From Myxococcales bacterium (GTDB lineage: Bacteria > Myxococcota_A > Polyangia > Polyangiales > Polyangiaceae), in the NCBI GenBank assembly GCA_025351875.1, contig JANXVA010000564.1, forward strand, positions 1-39,336: a stretch of 39,336 nt of DNA, in the 5' to 3' direction. Numbering within the stretch: the stretch's first letter is position 1; the number at the start of each line of letters is the position of its first letter. Under the pieces are notes generated by a model that was not told the DNA's origin, did no database searches, and saw only the letters and a program-made list of their open reading frames with translations. Made by a program: the position numbers and the translations under genes. Positions 23,383 to 33,476 of the stretch are shown here, in pieces.

Positions 23383-25329
23383 ATGGTGGCGAGCGCCGGT
23401 TCGAAACCGGCACGAGTACCTGCGCTCACGAAGTACGAAGTGCTCGAAGAGCTCGGGCACGGCGGGATGGCGACGGTTTATCGTGCGCACGACAAGCGCC
23501 TGGGGCGCGATGTCGCGATCAAGGTGCTGCACCCTCATCTCCGCGAGAGCCGCGAGATCGCGCACCGCTTCGAGGCGGAGGCCAAGGCAGTCGCCAAGCT
23601 GCGCCATCGGAACATCGTCGAGGTGTTCGACGTCTCGTCGGCCGACGAGGACGAGCAGTACCTCGTCGTCGAGTTCGTCCGCGGGCAGACGCTACGGAGG
23701 CTCCTCCAGACGGCAGGGGCGCTGCCGCCGGAGGTCGCCGCCGCGCTCGCCGTGGAGCTCCTCGGCGCGCTGGCGCACGCGCACGGTGCGGGCGTCGTCC
23801 ATCGTGACGTGAAGCCCGAGAACGTCCTCCTCGAACATCGCAGCTCGGGCGATTCTTCGTCGACGTCGACCCCGATTCCTGGTGGTGGCGGCATGGGCAG
23901 CATGATGGCTCCGTCACCGTCGAGCGGCGCTTCGAGTCGTCGCACGCCCGTCGACTCGAATCGCGGCGAACGCATCGGCGTGAAGCTCACCGACTTCGGC
24001 ATCGCGAAGCTGCTCGACGCGCAAGGCGTCACGTCGACAGGGCAGGTGCTCGGCAGCCCGGCGCACATGGCCCCGGAGCAGATCGAGGGCGGGGACGTCG
24101 ACGGTCGCGCCGATGTCTTCGGGATGGGCGTCCTCCTTTACGAGTGCATGGTCGGGCACCTGCCGTTCGAGGGGAACAACCCCGCTCAGGTCCTCCGTCG
24201 CGTCCTCGACGGTATCTACCCGAGCGCCGAGCGCGAGCGGCCTTCGATCGGCAGGATCTACAGTCAGATCCTCGACCGCGCGCTCGCGCGCCAGGCCGAA
24301 GACCGCTACGCCGACGCCGAGCAAATGCGCGAGGCGCTCTCTGCCGAGCTGCTCCGTCTCGGCGTCGCCGCGCCACGTACCGAGCTCGAGTCGTACTTCG
24401 ACGATCCCGAAGGGTGGTCGGCAGAGAACGAGAAGCGGCTCACCGGAAAGCTCTGCGCGCTCGGCGGTGATTCGCGAAAGCGTGGCGACGCCGTGGCCGC
24501 CGCGGCCGACTACAACCGTGCGCTCGCCTACGCGCCGAATGATCCGCAGCTCCTCCGCATCGTCGCCAGCATGCACCGTGCGGAAGCGCGCATGCGGTTC
24601 GTGCGGCGCGCGGGGCCGCTCGTCCTCGGCACTCTCGCGCTCGGCAGCAGCGCGTTCTTCGTCGCCCGCGCGCTCAAGGGCGGCGTGACTGTGCTCAACC
24701 TGCCCGGGGTCACGTCGGCCAACACCGCGCTCCTCGCCACGGGCCCGTACCCGAGCGCGCAGCCGTCGGCCAAGCCGCAGGTGACGTCGCCGACGCCCTC
24801 CGAGCGTCCGACCGTGGCGCTCGGAACGGTGAAGGCGCCGACGGCGTCGGTCGCCGACGCCGCGGCGCCGAAGAAGCGTTCGGTCACGTTCGCGTCCCTC
24901 CAGCCTCAGTACGGCGTCATCATGAAGGTCGATGGCGTGCGCGGTCCAGACCCGGGGCCGGGATCCTCGTTCATGCTTCCGGACGAGAAGCCGCACGCGC
25001 TGTGGTTCACGTGCCAGGATCATCTCGGTAACGAGCTCTGCGTTTCGAAGACCGTCAACGTCCCCGCCGGTGACGCCGAGCAGACCCTCGACGTGCAGCT
25101 CACGATCCTCCCTGCCAAGCTCGTGGTCGACGGTGAGCCCGGCCGCTCCTACGGGATCGAGGAGGTGCCGAACATCACGCTCGCCTCCGGCGTGGCCGCC
25201 GAGATACCGATGCGCGCGGGCCAGGCCGCGCAGACGGTCGTGATCTTCGACCGCGCCGACCCCGAGAAGCGCAAGAAACAGACGCTTCGCGCGGGCCAGC
25301 AGCACGTGGTGTCGTTCAAGAATCCGTGA
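23383..25329 (+). CDS. Membrane Ser/Thr kinase with an insert in the kinase core
   Basis: About 648 residues. Kinase domain about 17-330: glycine loop GHGGMATVY, Lys47 in VAIK, catalytic HRDVKPEN with Asp142, DFG at 204-206, MAPEQ. Between the catalytic loop and DFG is an insert of about 45 residues (about 152-197) rich in Ser, Gly and Pro, where most kinases have a short hairpin. A TPR-like helix pair (about 365-400) precedes one TM helix (about 411-430). The extracytoplasmic part (about 430-648) has a Pro/Thr/Ala linker, then two beta domains resembling PEGA-type folds. Start: ATG 23383 is preferred over ATG 23362 because a -10-like TACTCT lies between them. Followed after 35 bp by a secreted TPR protein, echoing the 8675 trio. 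Confidence 0.9.
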   Translation: MVASAGSKPARVPALTKYEVLEELGHGGMATVYRAHDKRLGRDVAIKVLHPHLRESREIAHRFEAEAKAVAKLRHRNIVEVFDVSSADEDEQYLVVEFVRGQTLRRLLQTAGALPPEVAAALAVELLGALAHAHGAGVVHRDVKPENVLLEHRSSGDSSSTSTPIPGGGGMGSMMAPSPSSGASSRRTPVDSNRGERIGVKLTDFGIAKLLDAQGVTSTGQVLGSPAHMAPEQIEGGDVDGRADVFGMGVLLYECMVGHLPFEGNNPAQVLRRVLDGIYPSAERERPSIGRIYSQILDRALARQAEDRYADAEQMREALSAELLRLGVAAPRTELESYFDDPEGWSAENEKRLTGKLCALGGDSRKRGDAVAAAADYNRALAYAPNDPQLLRIVASMHRAEARMRFVRRAGPLVLGTLALGSSAFFVARALKGGVTVLNLPGVTSANTALLATGPYPSAQPSAKPQVTSPTPSERPTVALGTVKAPTASVADAAAPKKRSVTFASLQPQYGVIMKVDGVRGPDPGPGSSFMLPDEKPHALWFTCQDHLGNELCVSKTVNVPAGDAEQTLDVQLTILPAKLVVDGEPGRSYGIEEVPNITLASGVAAEIPMRAGQAAQTVVIFDRADPEKRKKQTLRAGQQHVVSFKNP

Positions 25330-25352
25330 TGCTGCGGGTCGGCGGCGTCGGG

Positions 25353-25358
25353 TACACT
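25353..25358 (+). promoter_or_regulatory. -10 element TACACT, 6 nt before ATG 25365
   Basis: TACACT then CGCCTC then ATG. A transcript would start on the A of the start codon. The element lies inside the longer alternative reading frame that begins at 25326, which argues against that start. Confidence 0.5.
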
Positions 25359-25364
25359 CGCCTC

Positions 25365-26276
25365 ATGCGGGCCCTTCGCCGCCTCACCCTCGCCGCCGTA
25401 TTCGCCGTCGTCCTCCTCGGTGGGCGCGCGGCCTCGGCACAGGGTCGCGTCGACGTCGAGAAGGCGCGCGCGGCCTACCTCGCACGCAACTATGCCGAGG
25501 CGGAAGAGCGCCTGCGCCCGCTCGTCGACCCGAAGACAGGTCTGAAGGAGCTCTCGCTCCTCTCGCAGGCGCGCATGGTGCTCGGCGCGGTGCTCCTCGC
25601 GCAGGGCAAGCGCGAGCCCGCGGTCGAGGTCTTCGAGAAGATGATCCTCGAGGATCCGGCGTTCGAGCCGGACCCGCTCAGCTTCTCGGGCGACGTCATC
25701 AACACGTTCTTCGACGTGCGCGCGCAGCTCCAGGAGAAGATCCGTCAGCAAGCGCAGAGCTCGGCGCGTCGCGAGGCCGAGCGCCGAGCGCGCGTCGAGG
25801 AGGAGCGTCGCAAGCAAGAGGACTGGCTCGCCACGGTCAAGCAGATGGCGCAGGAGGAGAAGATCACCGTCCGGAACAGCCGGCTCGTGGCTTTTCTGCC
25901 GTTCGGCGCGGGTCAGTTTCAGAACCGCGACCCCGTGCTCGGCTGGACGTTTCTCGCGAGCGAAGCGGCGCTCGTCGTCGGCACCGGCATCACCATCCCC
26001 ATGTACGCCTACCATCGCGGTCGCGCGGAGGAGGTGGCGCGCGCCAATGATTTTCGGACGGCGCAGCTCTATCAGGACCGCGCCGACAACATCCGCACCG
26101 TGAACCTGAGCTTCGTGGGAGCGTTCGCCGCAATTGCGATCACGGGCATCGTGCAGGCGAATCTCGCGTACGTGCCAGAGACGGTCGAGACCAAGAAACG
26201 TGAGCTCCCGCCGGTCGCGACGATCAAGCCGGTGATCTCGCCGCTGTTCGTCGGCCTCTCTGGCACGCTTTTCTAG
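25365..26276 (+). CDS. Exported TPR membrane protein
   Basis: 303 residues. Sec signal peptide MRALRRLTLAAVFAVVLL...ASAQ (cleavage near 26), TPR-like helices at about 30-95, and a charged helix rich in Arg, Glu and Gln at about 118-165 that looks like a coiled coil. Two hydrophobic segments follow, about 193-213 ('DPVLGWTFLASEAALVVGTG') and 247-270. 'VAFLPFGAGQFQN' before the first resembles the motif of small bacterial membrane proteins with paired helices. I recognise no exact family. ATG 25365 is chosen: it starts a proper signal peptide and lies 6 nt after a -10-like TACACT. It follows the kinase at 23383 and may be its periplasmic partner (inference). The TAG stop overlaps an inverted-repeat arm. 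Confidence 0.82.
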   Translation: MRALRRLTLAAVFAVVLLGGRAASAQGRVDVEKARAAYLARNYAEAEERLRPLVDPKTGLKELSLLSQARMVLGAVLLAQGKREPAVEVFEKMILEDPAFEPDPLSFSGDVINTFFDVRAQLQEKIRQQAQSSARREAERRARVEEERRKQEDWLATVKQMAQEEKITVRNSRLVAFLPFGAGQFQNRDPVLGWTFLASEAALVVGTGITIPMYAYHRGRAEEVARANDFRTAQLYQDRADNIRTVNLSFVGAFAAIAITGIVQANLAYVPETVETKKRELPPVATIKPVISPLFVGLSGTLF

Positions 26277-26709
26277 GTGGGCTCTGCCCCTCCGCTTCGC
26301 TGAGCCTCCACGTGGCGCGACCTCGGCGGCGTGATTCGCCTTCGGCGAGCGGCGCCGTGGCGGCGCCGATTTCACGCCTGAGGTGAGTGAGGCGGTGAGC
26401 TTCCGCTTGGTAGGTCTCGAGATCGCATGCGCATGCGAGAGGCGTGTTGCGAGGCCGGTCGAGGCGCGTGACAGAGTCGCTCGATTGGCTCTCGATGCGC
26501 TTCACTTCCAGTCGCAGTCCTCACGCCTGCACTCCTCCGCCTCTTCGTGGGACGAGCAGCTTGGCGTGGTTCCATTGCGCTCGGTCTCGTAGTGGTCCGC
26601 CCGCTCCAACGACCCTCGCTCCACCATGCTGAGCCTTAGATCAGCCTCTGGAGCGGCGCGCAGCTGCGACGTGGGAGACGTGTAGGATCCTCAGGGCAGA
26701 GCCCCACCT
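26275..26709. repeat. Inverted-repeat-bounded 435-bp noncoding segment
   Basis: The left arm AGGTGGGCTCTGCCCC (26275-26290) and right arm GGGCAGAGCCCCACCT (26694-26709) are inverted copies differing by one G. About 400 bp lie between them with no credible gene. The interior holds a perfect 14-bp palindrome CGCATGCGCATGCG (26424-26437) and GGCGCC-containing hairpins near 26360. The left arm overlaps the TAG stop of the TPR gene; the right arm lies just past the stop of the ABC gene. It may be a small non-autonomous mobile element or a terminator hairpin split by an insertion. No target-site duplication is visible. Confidence 0.6.
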
Positions 26710-26710
26710 G

Positions 26711-27640
26711 CTAAAGCGCCTTGCGGACGAAGATGTCCTCGAGCGTCTCCCGCTTCGGGATCAGCGACTCGACCCGGAGGCCCCCCGCGAGCGCGCGTTC
26801 GAGCACCTTCCGGACGGCCTCGTCTCCCTGGACGTCGAGCACGAGCGACGGACCGTGACGCTGCGCGCTCTCGGCGAGGGCAGACAGCTCGGCGATGGCC
26901 GCCTCCGGGACGTCGACGAGGGTGAGCTCGGTGCGGCGCGCTCCGGCGGCGAGTAGATCCTTCATCGCTCCGCCCGCGACGACCTCTCCCTTTCGCAGGA
27001 TGCACACGTGATCACAGAGGAGCTCGACGTCGCTCAGGATGTGGCTCGAAAAGAAGACCGTGCGACCCGCGCGGGCCTCCTCGACGATGAGGTCGCGCAC
27101 CTCTTTCCGGCCGACCGGATCGAGGCCGCTCATCGGCTCGTCGAGGATCAGCAGCTCCGGCGAGTGCACGATCGCCGCGGCAAAGCCGGTGCGCTGCAGC
27201 ATCCCCTTCGAGAGCGCGCCGACGCGTCGGTCGATCGCGTAGCCGATCCCCACGCGCTCGATGACTCGCTCCACCTCGCGCGCGAGGTGCTGCCCGCTCA
27301 TCCCGTTGAGCCGGCCGCAGAGCGACACGAACTCACGCGGCGTCAGGTAGGGATAGACATACGGGTTCTCGGGGAGAAACCCGACGTTGCCCATCGCGTC
27401 GGGAGAGGGGACCTCCTCTCCGAGAATGGTCGCCTTGCCGCCCGTCGGGAAGATGAGCCCCGTGAGCATCTTGATCGTCGTGGTTTTCCCTGCGCCGTTC
27501 GGACCCAGGAATCCGAAGATGTCTCCACGGCGAACCTCGAAGGAGACGCCACGCACAGCCTCCACCTTCTTGCCCGTGAAGGGCTTCACGAACGTTTTGG
27601 CGAGCTTCTCGACGGAGAGGACGATCTCTGACGTTTTCAC
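26711..27640 (-). CDS. ABC-2-type transporter ATP-binding protein
   Basis: 309 residues. Walker A GPNGAGKTT, Q-loop region 'GFLPENPYVYPYLT', signature LSKGMLQR (in place of LSGGQ), Walker B LLILDEP, and switch His in 'FFSSHIL'. A C-terminal extension of about 80 residues is usual for NatA/CcmA-like ATPases of ABC-2 exporters. It would drive an export permease in the inner membrane. No permease is adjacent: the downstream side is the inverted-repeat segment, so the partner is elsewhere or was lost. GTG 27640 is chosen because homology begins right after it and a TATATC -10-like element lies 8 nt upstream. The frame is open further upstream. Confidence 0.9.
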   Translation of the reverse strand: MKTSEIVLSVEKLAKTFVKPFTGKKVEAVRGVSFEVRRGDIFGFLGPNGAGKTTTIKMLTGLIFPTGGKATILGEEVPSPDAMGNVGFLPENPYVYPYLTPREFVSLCGRLNGMSGQHLAREVERVIERVGIGYAIDRRVGALSKGMLQRTGFAAAIVHSPELLILDEPMSGLDPVGRKEVRDLIVEEARAGRTVFFSSHILSDVELLCDHVCILRKGEVVAGGAMKDLLAAGARRTELTLVDVPEAAIAELSALAESAQRHGPSLVLDVQGDEAVRKVLERALAGGLRVESLIPKRETLEDIFVRKAL

Positions 27641-27648
27641 GAGTAGCC

Positions 27649-27654
27649 GATATA
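27649..27654 (-). promoter_or_regulatory. -10 element TATATC of the ABC ATPase gene
   Basis: On the minus strand TATATC (or TTATAT shifted by one) lies 8-9 nt before GTG 27640. No ribosome-binding site and no clear -35. Confidence 0.4.
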
Positions 27655-27701
27655 ACAGGTCACACGCAGTTCGGCACCCGACACCGAAGCTCGGCCCGCG
27701 G

Positions 27702-29180
<1,479 letters not shown>

Positions 29181-29190
29181 CGACCTGGGC

Positions 29191-29199
29191 AGCTTACCA
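29191..29199 (-). promoter_or_regulatory. Extended -10 (TGG TAAGCT) of the NtrC-type regulator
   Basis: Minus-strand TG-n-TAAGCT ends 10 nt before ATG 29180. A TTGACA further upstream is only 10 nt from this -10, too close to act as its -35. Confidence 0.4.
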
Positions 29200-29264
29200 G
29201 AGGGGCTGTCAACGAGACGTTTTTGCCTCTCGGACTCGTGTTACAACCTCGCCCGGCCATCACC

Positions 29265-31568
29265 ATGAAGAGAGCCGGCTTCCTCCGTTCCTCCGCGTTG
29301 CTTCTCACTCTTGCGTGGTCGATCGCTCCTTCGAGCGCGGCTGCACAGGGAACCGTCACCTTCGGAGGCGGCGCCTCGGGTGAGGCGAGCCCCGCAGGCG
29401 CGTCCGGTTCCTCCAGCGCATCCGGGGGGAGCGCGGCGAGCACACCCGAGCGCGACCTGCTCGCGGCAGGGGTGCTCGATACCGCGGGCTCCGTGGAAAC
29501 CGACAAGGAGTGGCTCGACCGCGACCGCAAGATGAACGAGGCCGCAACGCTCACGGGCGGCGTCGGTCTCCTTCACACGCAGCACGCACAAGGCGGCGCC
29601 GTGGGGCAGTTCCGCGTCGGCTTCACGACCGAGTACTTTTCCGCCGGGTTCCTCTGCACGAACGCCTTCCCCTGCAAGGACCCGAAGCGCAGCGGCGCCA
29701 ACATCACCAACGACACGACCGATCACATCGGCGGGCGGCTCACGCTCTCGATGCAGGTCCTGAAGTGGCTCGAGCCGTACCTCGCAACGAGCGCCTACGC
29801 GAACTCCGATGCGGCGAACCGCCCTGCGCTGCTCCAGGTCCTCGGCGACAGCATTCTCGGCGCGAAGGCGCACGGTGCGCTCGGCAAGGTGATCAACCTC
29901 GGCGGCGCCTTCGAGCTCGCGCTCGTCAACGGTACCGGCGCGGTCGGGCTCGCGGGCGGCGGCACCGGCGCAAAATTTCGCGCGCTCGGCACGGCCGACC
30001 TGCGTGGGTTGGAAAACCCCGTCCCCGTCCGCTTCAGCATCAACACGACCTACGTGGTCGACAACAGCGGCAGCGTCGTCGACGACACGGAGAAGGCCCG
30101 CGGCACCTCGATCACGCGTATCGAGCGCTTCGGGCTCGGCATCAACCGCGTCGACCACTTCGACATCGCGCTCGGCGCCGAGGTCTTCGCGGCGCAGGAG
30201 AAGGTCCGCCCCTTCCTCGAGTACAACATCGCGCTCCCGGTCAATCGCCAGAACTACCTCTGTCGCCCGGGCAACCCGAGCGGCGACCAGTGCCTCGCGA
30301 ACCAGCAGATCGCACCGAGCAGCATCACGCTGGGTGGTCGCTTCTTCCCCTGGAAGCGCGGCTTCAACATGCTCCTCGCGCTCGACATCGGCGTGTCCGG
30401 CGTCAGCAGCTTCATCGAAGAGGTGAAGCCCGAGGCCCCGTGGATGCTCTATCTCGGCGCGGGCTGGGCCTTCGATACCCAGGACCGTCCGCCCGTCATC
30501 AAGGAGCGCGTCGTCGAGAAAGCCGTCGCGGTCAGGGCTCCGGGTCGCAAGATCCGCGGCTTCGTCCACGAGGAGGCCAAGACGGAAGGGATCGCCGGCG
30601 CGATCGTCAGCTGGGACAATCGCCCCGAGCTCACGTCGCTCGTGACCTTCCCGGACGGTCACTTCACGACGCACGAGCTCGACGAAGGCGCGTTCGCGTT
30701 CGGCATCAAGGCCGAGGGCTACAAGCCCGGGCAGTGCACGACGACGATCGTTCGCGCCGCACAGCCGAACGCAGCCAAACCCGGGCGCTCCGGGCTCACG
30801 CCGTGGCCGCCGCCCGCCGGTCTTCCGCCGAGCCAGCCGCAGCCGGCTGGTGGTGACGTGCAGCTCGACTGCACGCTCGTCGCGCTCCCGCGCGTCGGCG
30901 TCATCGTCGGTCACATTCGGGATGCCGACACACAGGCGCCCATCGGCAATGCTGCCGTCAAGATCATCGACGGCTCGCGCAGGGCAGACAGCGGGACGGC
31001 GGACCAGAACGGAGCCTTCCGGTTCCAGGACGTCACGCCGGGCGACGTGGACGTGACCGTCGACGCCGACGGCTACCTCGCGCTCACGGAGCGAGTCACG
31101 GTGAAGGTCCGTCAGGACAACACCGCCGACCTCTTGATGAAGAAGCGCCCCAAGAACGCCAACGTCACGGTCGGCAAGGGCGAGATCTTCATCAAGCAGC
31201 AGATTCAGTTCGCCATCGACTCTGCGACGATCCTCCCCGAGTCGAACGGCCTCCTCAACGAGATCGCCGACGCGCTCGTCAAGAACCCGCGCATCAAGCG
31301 GATCGAGGTCCAGGGCCACACGGACAACACCGGCACGCCGGATCACAACAAGCAGCTGAGCGAGGATCGCGCCCGCGCGGTCACGTCCTGGCTCGCGATG
31401 CATGGTGTCTCAGGCGACCGCCTGACGCCCGTGGGCTATGGCCAGACCAAGCCGCTCGTTCCGAACGTCACCGGTGGTAACCGCGCGAAGAACCGCCGCG
31501 TGCAGTTCATCATCGCGGACCAGGATCCCGCCCAGGACGCGCCGCCGTCGAAGGCGAACAAGAAGTAG
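29265..31568 (+). CDS. OmpA-family outer-membrane protein with beta-barrel and carboxypeptidase-regulatory-like domains
   Basis: 767 residues. Sec signal (about 1-28), a Gly/Ser/Ala linker, then about 75-405 rich in alternating strands typical of a beta-barrel ('GGVGLLHTQHA', 'VGFTTEYFSAGF', 'LYLGAGWAFD'). Two beta-sandwich segments of the carboxypeptidase-regulatory type follow: about 425-485 ('IRGFVHEEAK..GIAGAIVSW') and 545-620 ('GVIVGHIRDADTQAPIGNA'). The OmpA_C domain (about 635-755) has 'IQFAIDSATILPES', 'IEVQGHTDNTG' and the peptidoglycan-binding 'LSEDRARAVTSWL'. It should link the outer membrane to the cell wall. ATG 29265 is the start of the signal peptide; the frame is open far upstream only because of base composition. 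A 42-bp gap precedes the cyclase gene. Confidence 0.88.
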   Translation: MKRAGFLRSSALLLTLAWSIAPSSAAAQGTVTFGGGASGEASPAGASGSSSASGGSAASTPERDLLAAGVLDTAGSVETDKEWLDRDRKMNEAATLTGGVGLLHTQHAQGGAVGQFRVGFTTEYFSAGFLCTNAFPCKDPKRSGANITNDTTDHIGGRLTLSMQVLKWLEPYLATSAYANSDAANRPALLQVLGDSILGAKAHGALGKVINLGGAFELALVNGTGAVGLAGGGTGAKFRALGTADLRGLENPVPVRFSINTTYVVDNSGSVVDDTEKARGTSITRIERFGLGINRVDHFDIALGAEVFAAQEKVRPFLEYNIALPVNRQNYLCRPGNPSGDQCLANQQIAPSSITLGGRFFPWKRGFNMLLALDIGVSGVSSFIEEVKPEAPWMLYLGAGWAFDTQDRPPVIKERVVEKAVAVRAPGRKIRGFVHEEAKTEGIAGAIVSWDNRPELTSLVTFPDGHFTTHELDEGAFAFGIKAEGYKPGQCTTTIVRAAQPNAAKPGRSGLTPWPPPAGLPPSQPQPAGGDVQLDCTLVALPRVGVIVGHIRDADTQAPIGNAAVKIIDGSRRADSGTADQNGAFRFQDVTPGDVDVTVDADGYLALTERVTVKVRQDNTADLLMKKRPKNANVTVGKGEIFIKQQIQFAIDSATILPESNGLLNEIADALVKNPRIKRIEVQGHTDNTGTPDHNKQLSEDRARAVTSWLAMHGVSGDRLTPVGYGQTKPLVPNVTGGNRAKNRRVQFIIADQDPAQDAPPSKANKK

Positions 31569-31610
31569 CGCGCGCGCCGGTGGGCGCCTCCGCGCACGAG
31601 GAGCGAACCG

Positions 31611-33320
31611 ATGGCGTTGCTGAAGACGGTGCGAGCGAAGCTGACGACCATGGTCGGGTTGTCAGCGGTCGCGACACTTGCGGCTCTTCCACTCCTGCAT
31701 GCGCTCATGTCCCGCGAGCTCGTCGACGTGGTCGACGATCGCGTGCCGGAGGCCGTCAAGGGCTTCGAGGTCGAGCTGGCTGACGACCTCGGCGACCTCG
31801 TCGCGGCGACGAAGAGCCTCGGCGATTCCGACGAGCTCCAGCACGCGCTCTCCTCAGGAGACGTCGCCGCGGCAGAAGGGGAGCTCAAGGTCTTCCACGA
31901 GGCGTATCCAGGCACCGCGTTCGTCGTCTACGGCGCTTCGGGCAAGACCCTGGCGCAGGTCGGCCTCCCCGCGCCTGCGCTGCCGCGCGGCTCGTTCGTG
32001 GGCGTGGAGGCGGTCGACACGAGGGGCGGCGAGGTGCGAGTCATCCTGCCCGAGGGGTGTGCGACCGCGAAGAGCCCTGACCCGTCCTTCGTGATGGCGC
32101 GATCGATCCGCGGCGCGGGAACGGTGATCGCGTGCATGACGATCGACGCCAAGTACCTCTCGAACACGAGCGCCAAGCTCGGCGTCGAGCTTGCCGTCGC
32201 GCGTGGCGAGTCGGTCGGGACGATGACCCCTGGATTTCCCGTCGCGGCGCTCGGCGGTGCGAAGGGCGAGGCGCTCGTTGACGTCGACGGCAAGGCCTGG
32301 GCGACGACGCAGTTCGAGCCTGCTGCGTTTGCTGGGGTTCCCGGAAGGTTCTCCGTGGTCGCGGCCCTCGACATGACGCGCATTCGTAGCGTCGTGCGGA
32401 AAAATCTGGGGCTCACCGTGGTGGTGCTCGTCATCGCTGCGCTCATCGCGATCGTGATGGGCTCACGGCTCGCATCATTGATGTCGAATGCGCTTACGCG
32501 CCTCAACGGCGCGTACAAGAACGTCGCGCGCGACGATTACACCCATGTCGAGGGCGTGAAGACGGGCGACGAGATGGAGGCCCTCGCCTCTGGTTTCAAC
32601 GCGATGGTCGACGGCCTCCGCGAGCGCGACAAGCTGCGCGCTACGATGGGCAAGTACATGACGCAATCCGTCATGGACCACGTCATGAACGGCAAGGTGG
32701 AGCTCGGTGGGGAGCTGCTCACCGTCACGCTCCTCTTCTCGGACATCCGAAGCTTCACGTCGATCAGCGAGACCATGTCCGCACAGGAGCTCGTGAAGCT
32801 CCTCAACGAGTACTTCACCGAGATGGTGGCCGTTGTCATGGAGGAGGGCGGCGTCGTCGACAAATACATCGGTGACGCGATCATGGCGGTCTTCGGTGCG
32901 CCGGTGCCAAAACCCGATGACGCGCTGCGAGCTGTCCGTGCCGCTGTGCGCATGCGCCACGCGCTCGCCGTGCTGAACGAGAAGCTCGTGGCGAGGGGCG
33001 TCGCGCCGATCAAGACCGGCATCGGTCTCCACACCGGGGAGGTGGTCGCTGGGAACATCGGGAGCGAAGCCCGCATGGAGTACACCGTCATCGGCGATGC
33101 CGTGAACCTCGCCTCGCGCCTCGAGACCTCCACGAAGGAGCTCGGCACGGACGTCCTCATCAGTGACGACACGAATGCGCTTCTTGGCGAGGAGTTCGAG
33201 ACCCGCGCGGTGCGTGAAATCACGGTGAAGGGGCGCGTGAAGCCGGTCATGGTCTACGAGGTCCTCGGCTTCAAGAAGAAGGCGGCGAGCGTGCACCCGC
33301 CCGTCTCCGCGCAGGCCTGA
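31611..33320 (+). CDS. Membrane class III adenylate/guanylate cyclase with HAMP domain
   Basis: 569 residues. TM1 at about 12-33, an extracytoplasmic sensor region (34-260) of unrecognised family, TM2 at about 264-285, HAMP at about 286-340, and a class III cyclase domain at about 370-550. The cyclase motifs are present: first metal Asp in LLFSDIRSFTS (near 377), second in KYIGDAIMAVFG (near 422), 'GIGLHTGEVVAGNIGS', and the transition-state Asn and Arg in VIGDAVNLASRLE. It should make cAMP or cGMP in the cytosol in response to an external cue. ATG 31611 has the ribosome-binding site GAGGAG. Nucleotide choice is not settled from sequence alone. Possibly co-transcribed with the OmpA-family gene. 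Confidence 0.93.
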   Translation: MALLKTVRAKLTTMVGLSAVATLAALPLLHALMSRELVDVVDDRVPEAVKGFEVELADDLGDLVAATKSLGDSDELQHALSSGDVAAAEGELKVFHEAYPGTAFVVYGASGKTLAQVGLPAPALPRGSFVGVEAVDTRGGEVRVILPEGCATAKSPDPSFVMARSIRGAGTVIACMTIDAKYLSNTSAKLGVELAVARGESVGTMTPGFPVAALGGAKGEALVDVDGKAWATTQFEPAAFAGVPGRFSVVAALDMTRIRSVVRKNLGLTVVVLVIAALIAIVMGSRLASLMSNALTRLNGAYKNVARDDYTHVEGVKTGDEMEALASGFNAMVDGLRERDKLRATMGKYMTQSVMDHVMNGKVELGGELLTVTLLFSDIRSFTSISETMSAQELVKLLNEYFTEMVAVVMEEGGVVDKYIGDAIMAVFGAPVPKPDDALRAVRAAVRMRHALAVLNEKLVARGVAPIKTGIGLHTGEVVAGNIGSEARMEYTVIGDAVNLASRLETSTKELGTDVLISDDTNALLGEEFETRAVREITVKGRVKPVMVYEVLGFKKKAASVHPPVSAQA

Positions 33321-33322
33321 CC

Positions 33323-33336
33323 CTGTTCGTGAACAG
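33323..33336. repeat. Palindrome CTGTTC-GT-GAACAG after the cyclase gene
   Basis: Perfect 6-bp arms with a 2-nt centre, 2 nt after the cyclase stop. It could be a 3'-end hairpin or an operator for the following gene; neither is shown. No T-run. Confidence 0.4.
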
Positions 33337-33476
33337 CGTGCGCGTGCGCGTGCACACGTCGCCCGGCGGCCCGATATCTCACGTTTTGGCGTGCTTTTGC
33401 CATGCCGCACACCTGCCACGTCCCTTGCTGAAGGAAGGGTCCGAACCCCTCACCGAACGAAAGAACGGTTCTGATC

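Noticed and set aside
26224..26505. A 93-codon minus-strand frame in the inverted-repeat segment
   Set aside because: It crosses the end of the TPR gene, has no ribosome-binding site or recognisable motif, and has shadow-like composition.
29204..29213. TTGACA on the minus strand as -35 of the NtrC-type regulator
   Set aside because: Only 10 nt separate it from the candidate -10, too short for sigma70.
33385..33402. Sigma54-like TTGGCGTG...TTGC upstream of the decayed secreted-protein gene
   Set aside because: The GG-to-GC spacing is 9 rather than 10, and sigma54 promoters rarely tolerate that.
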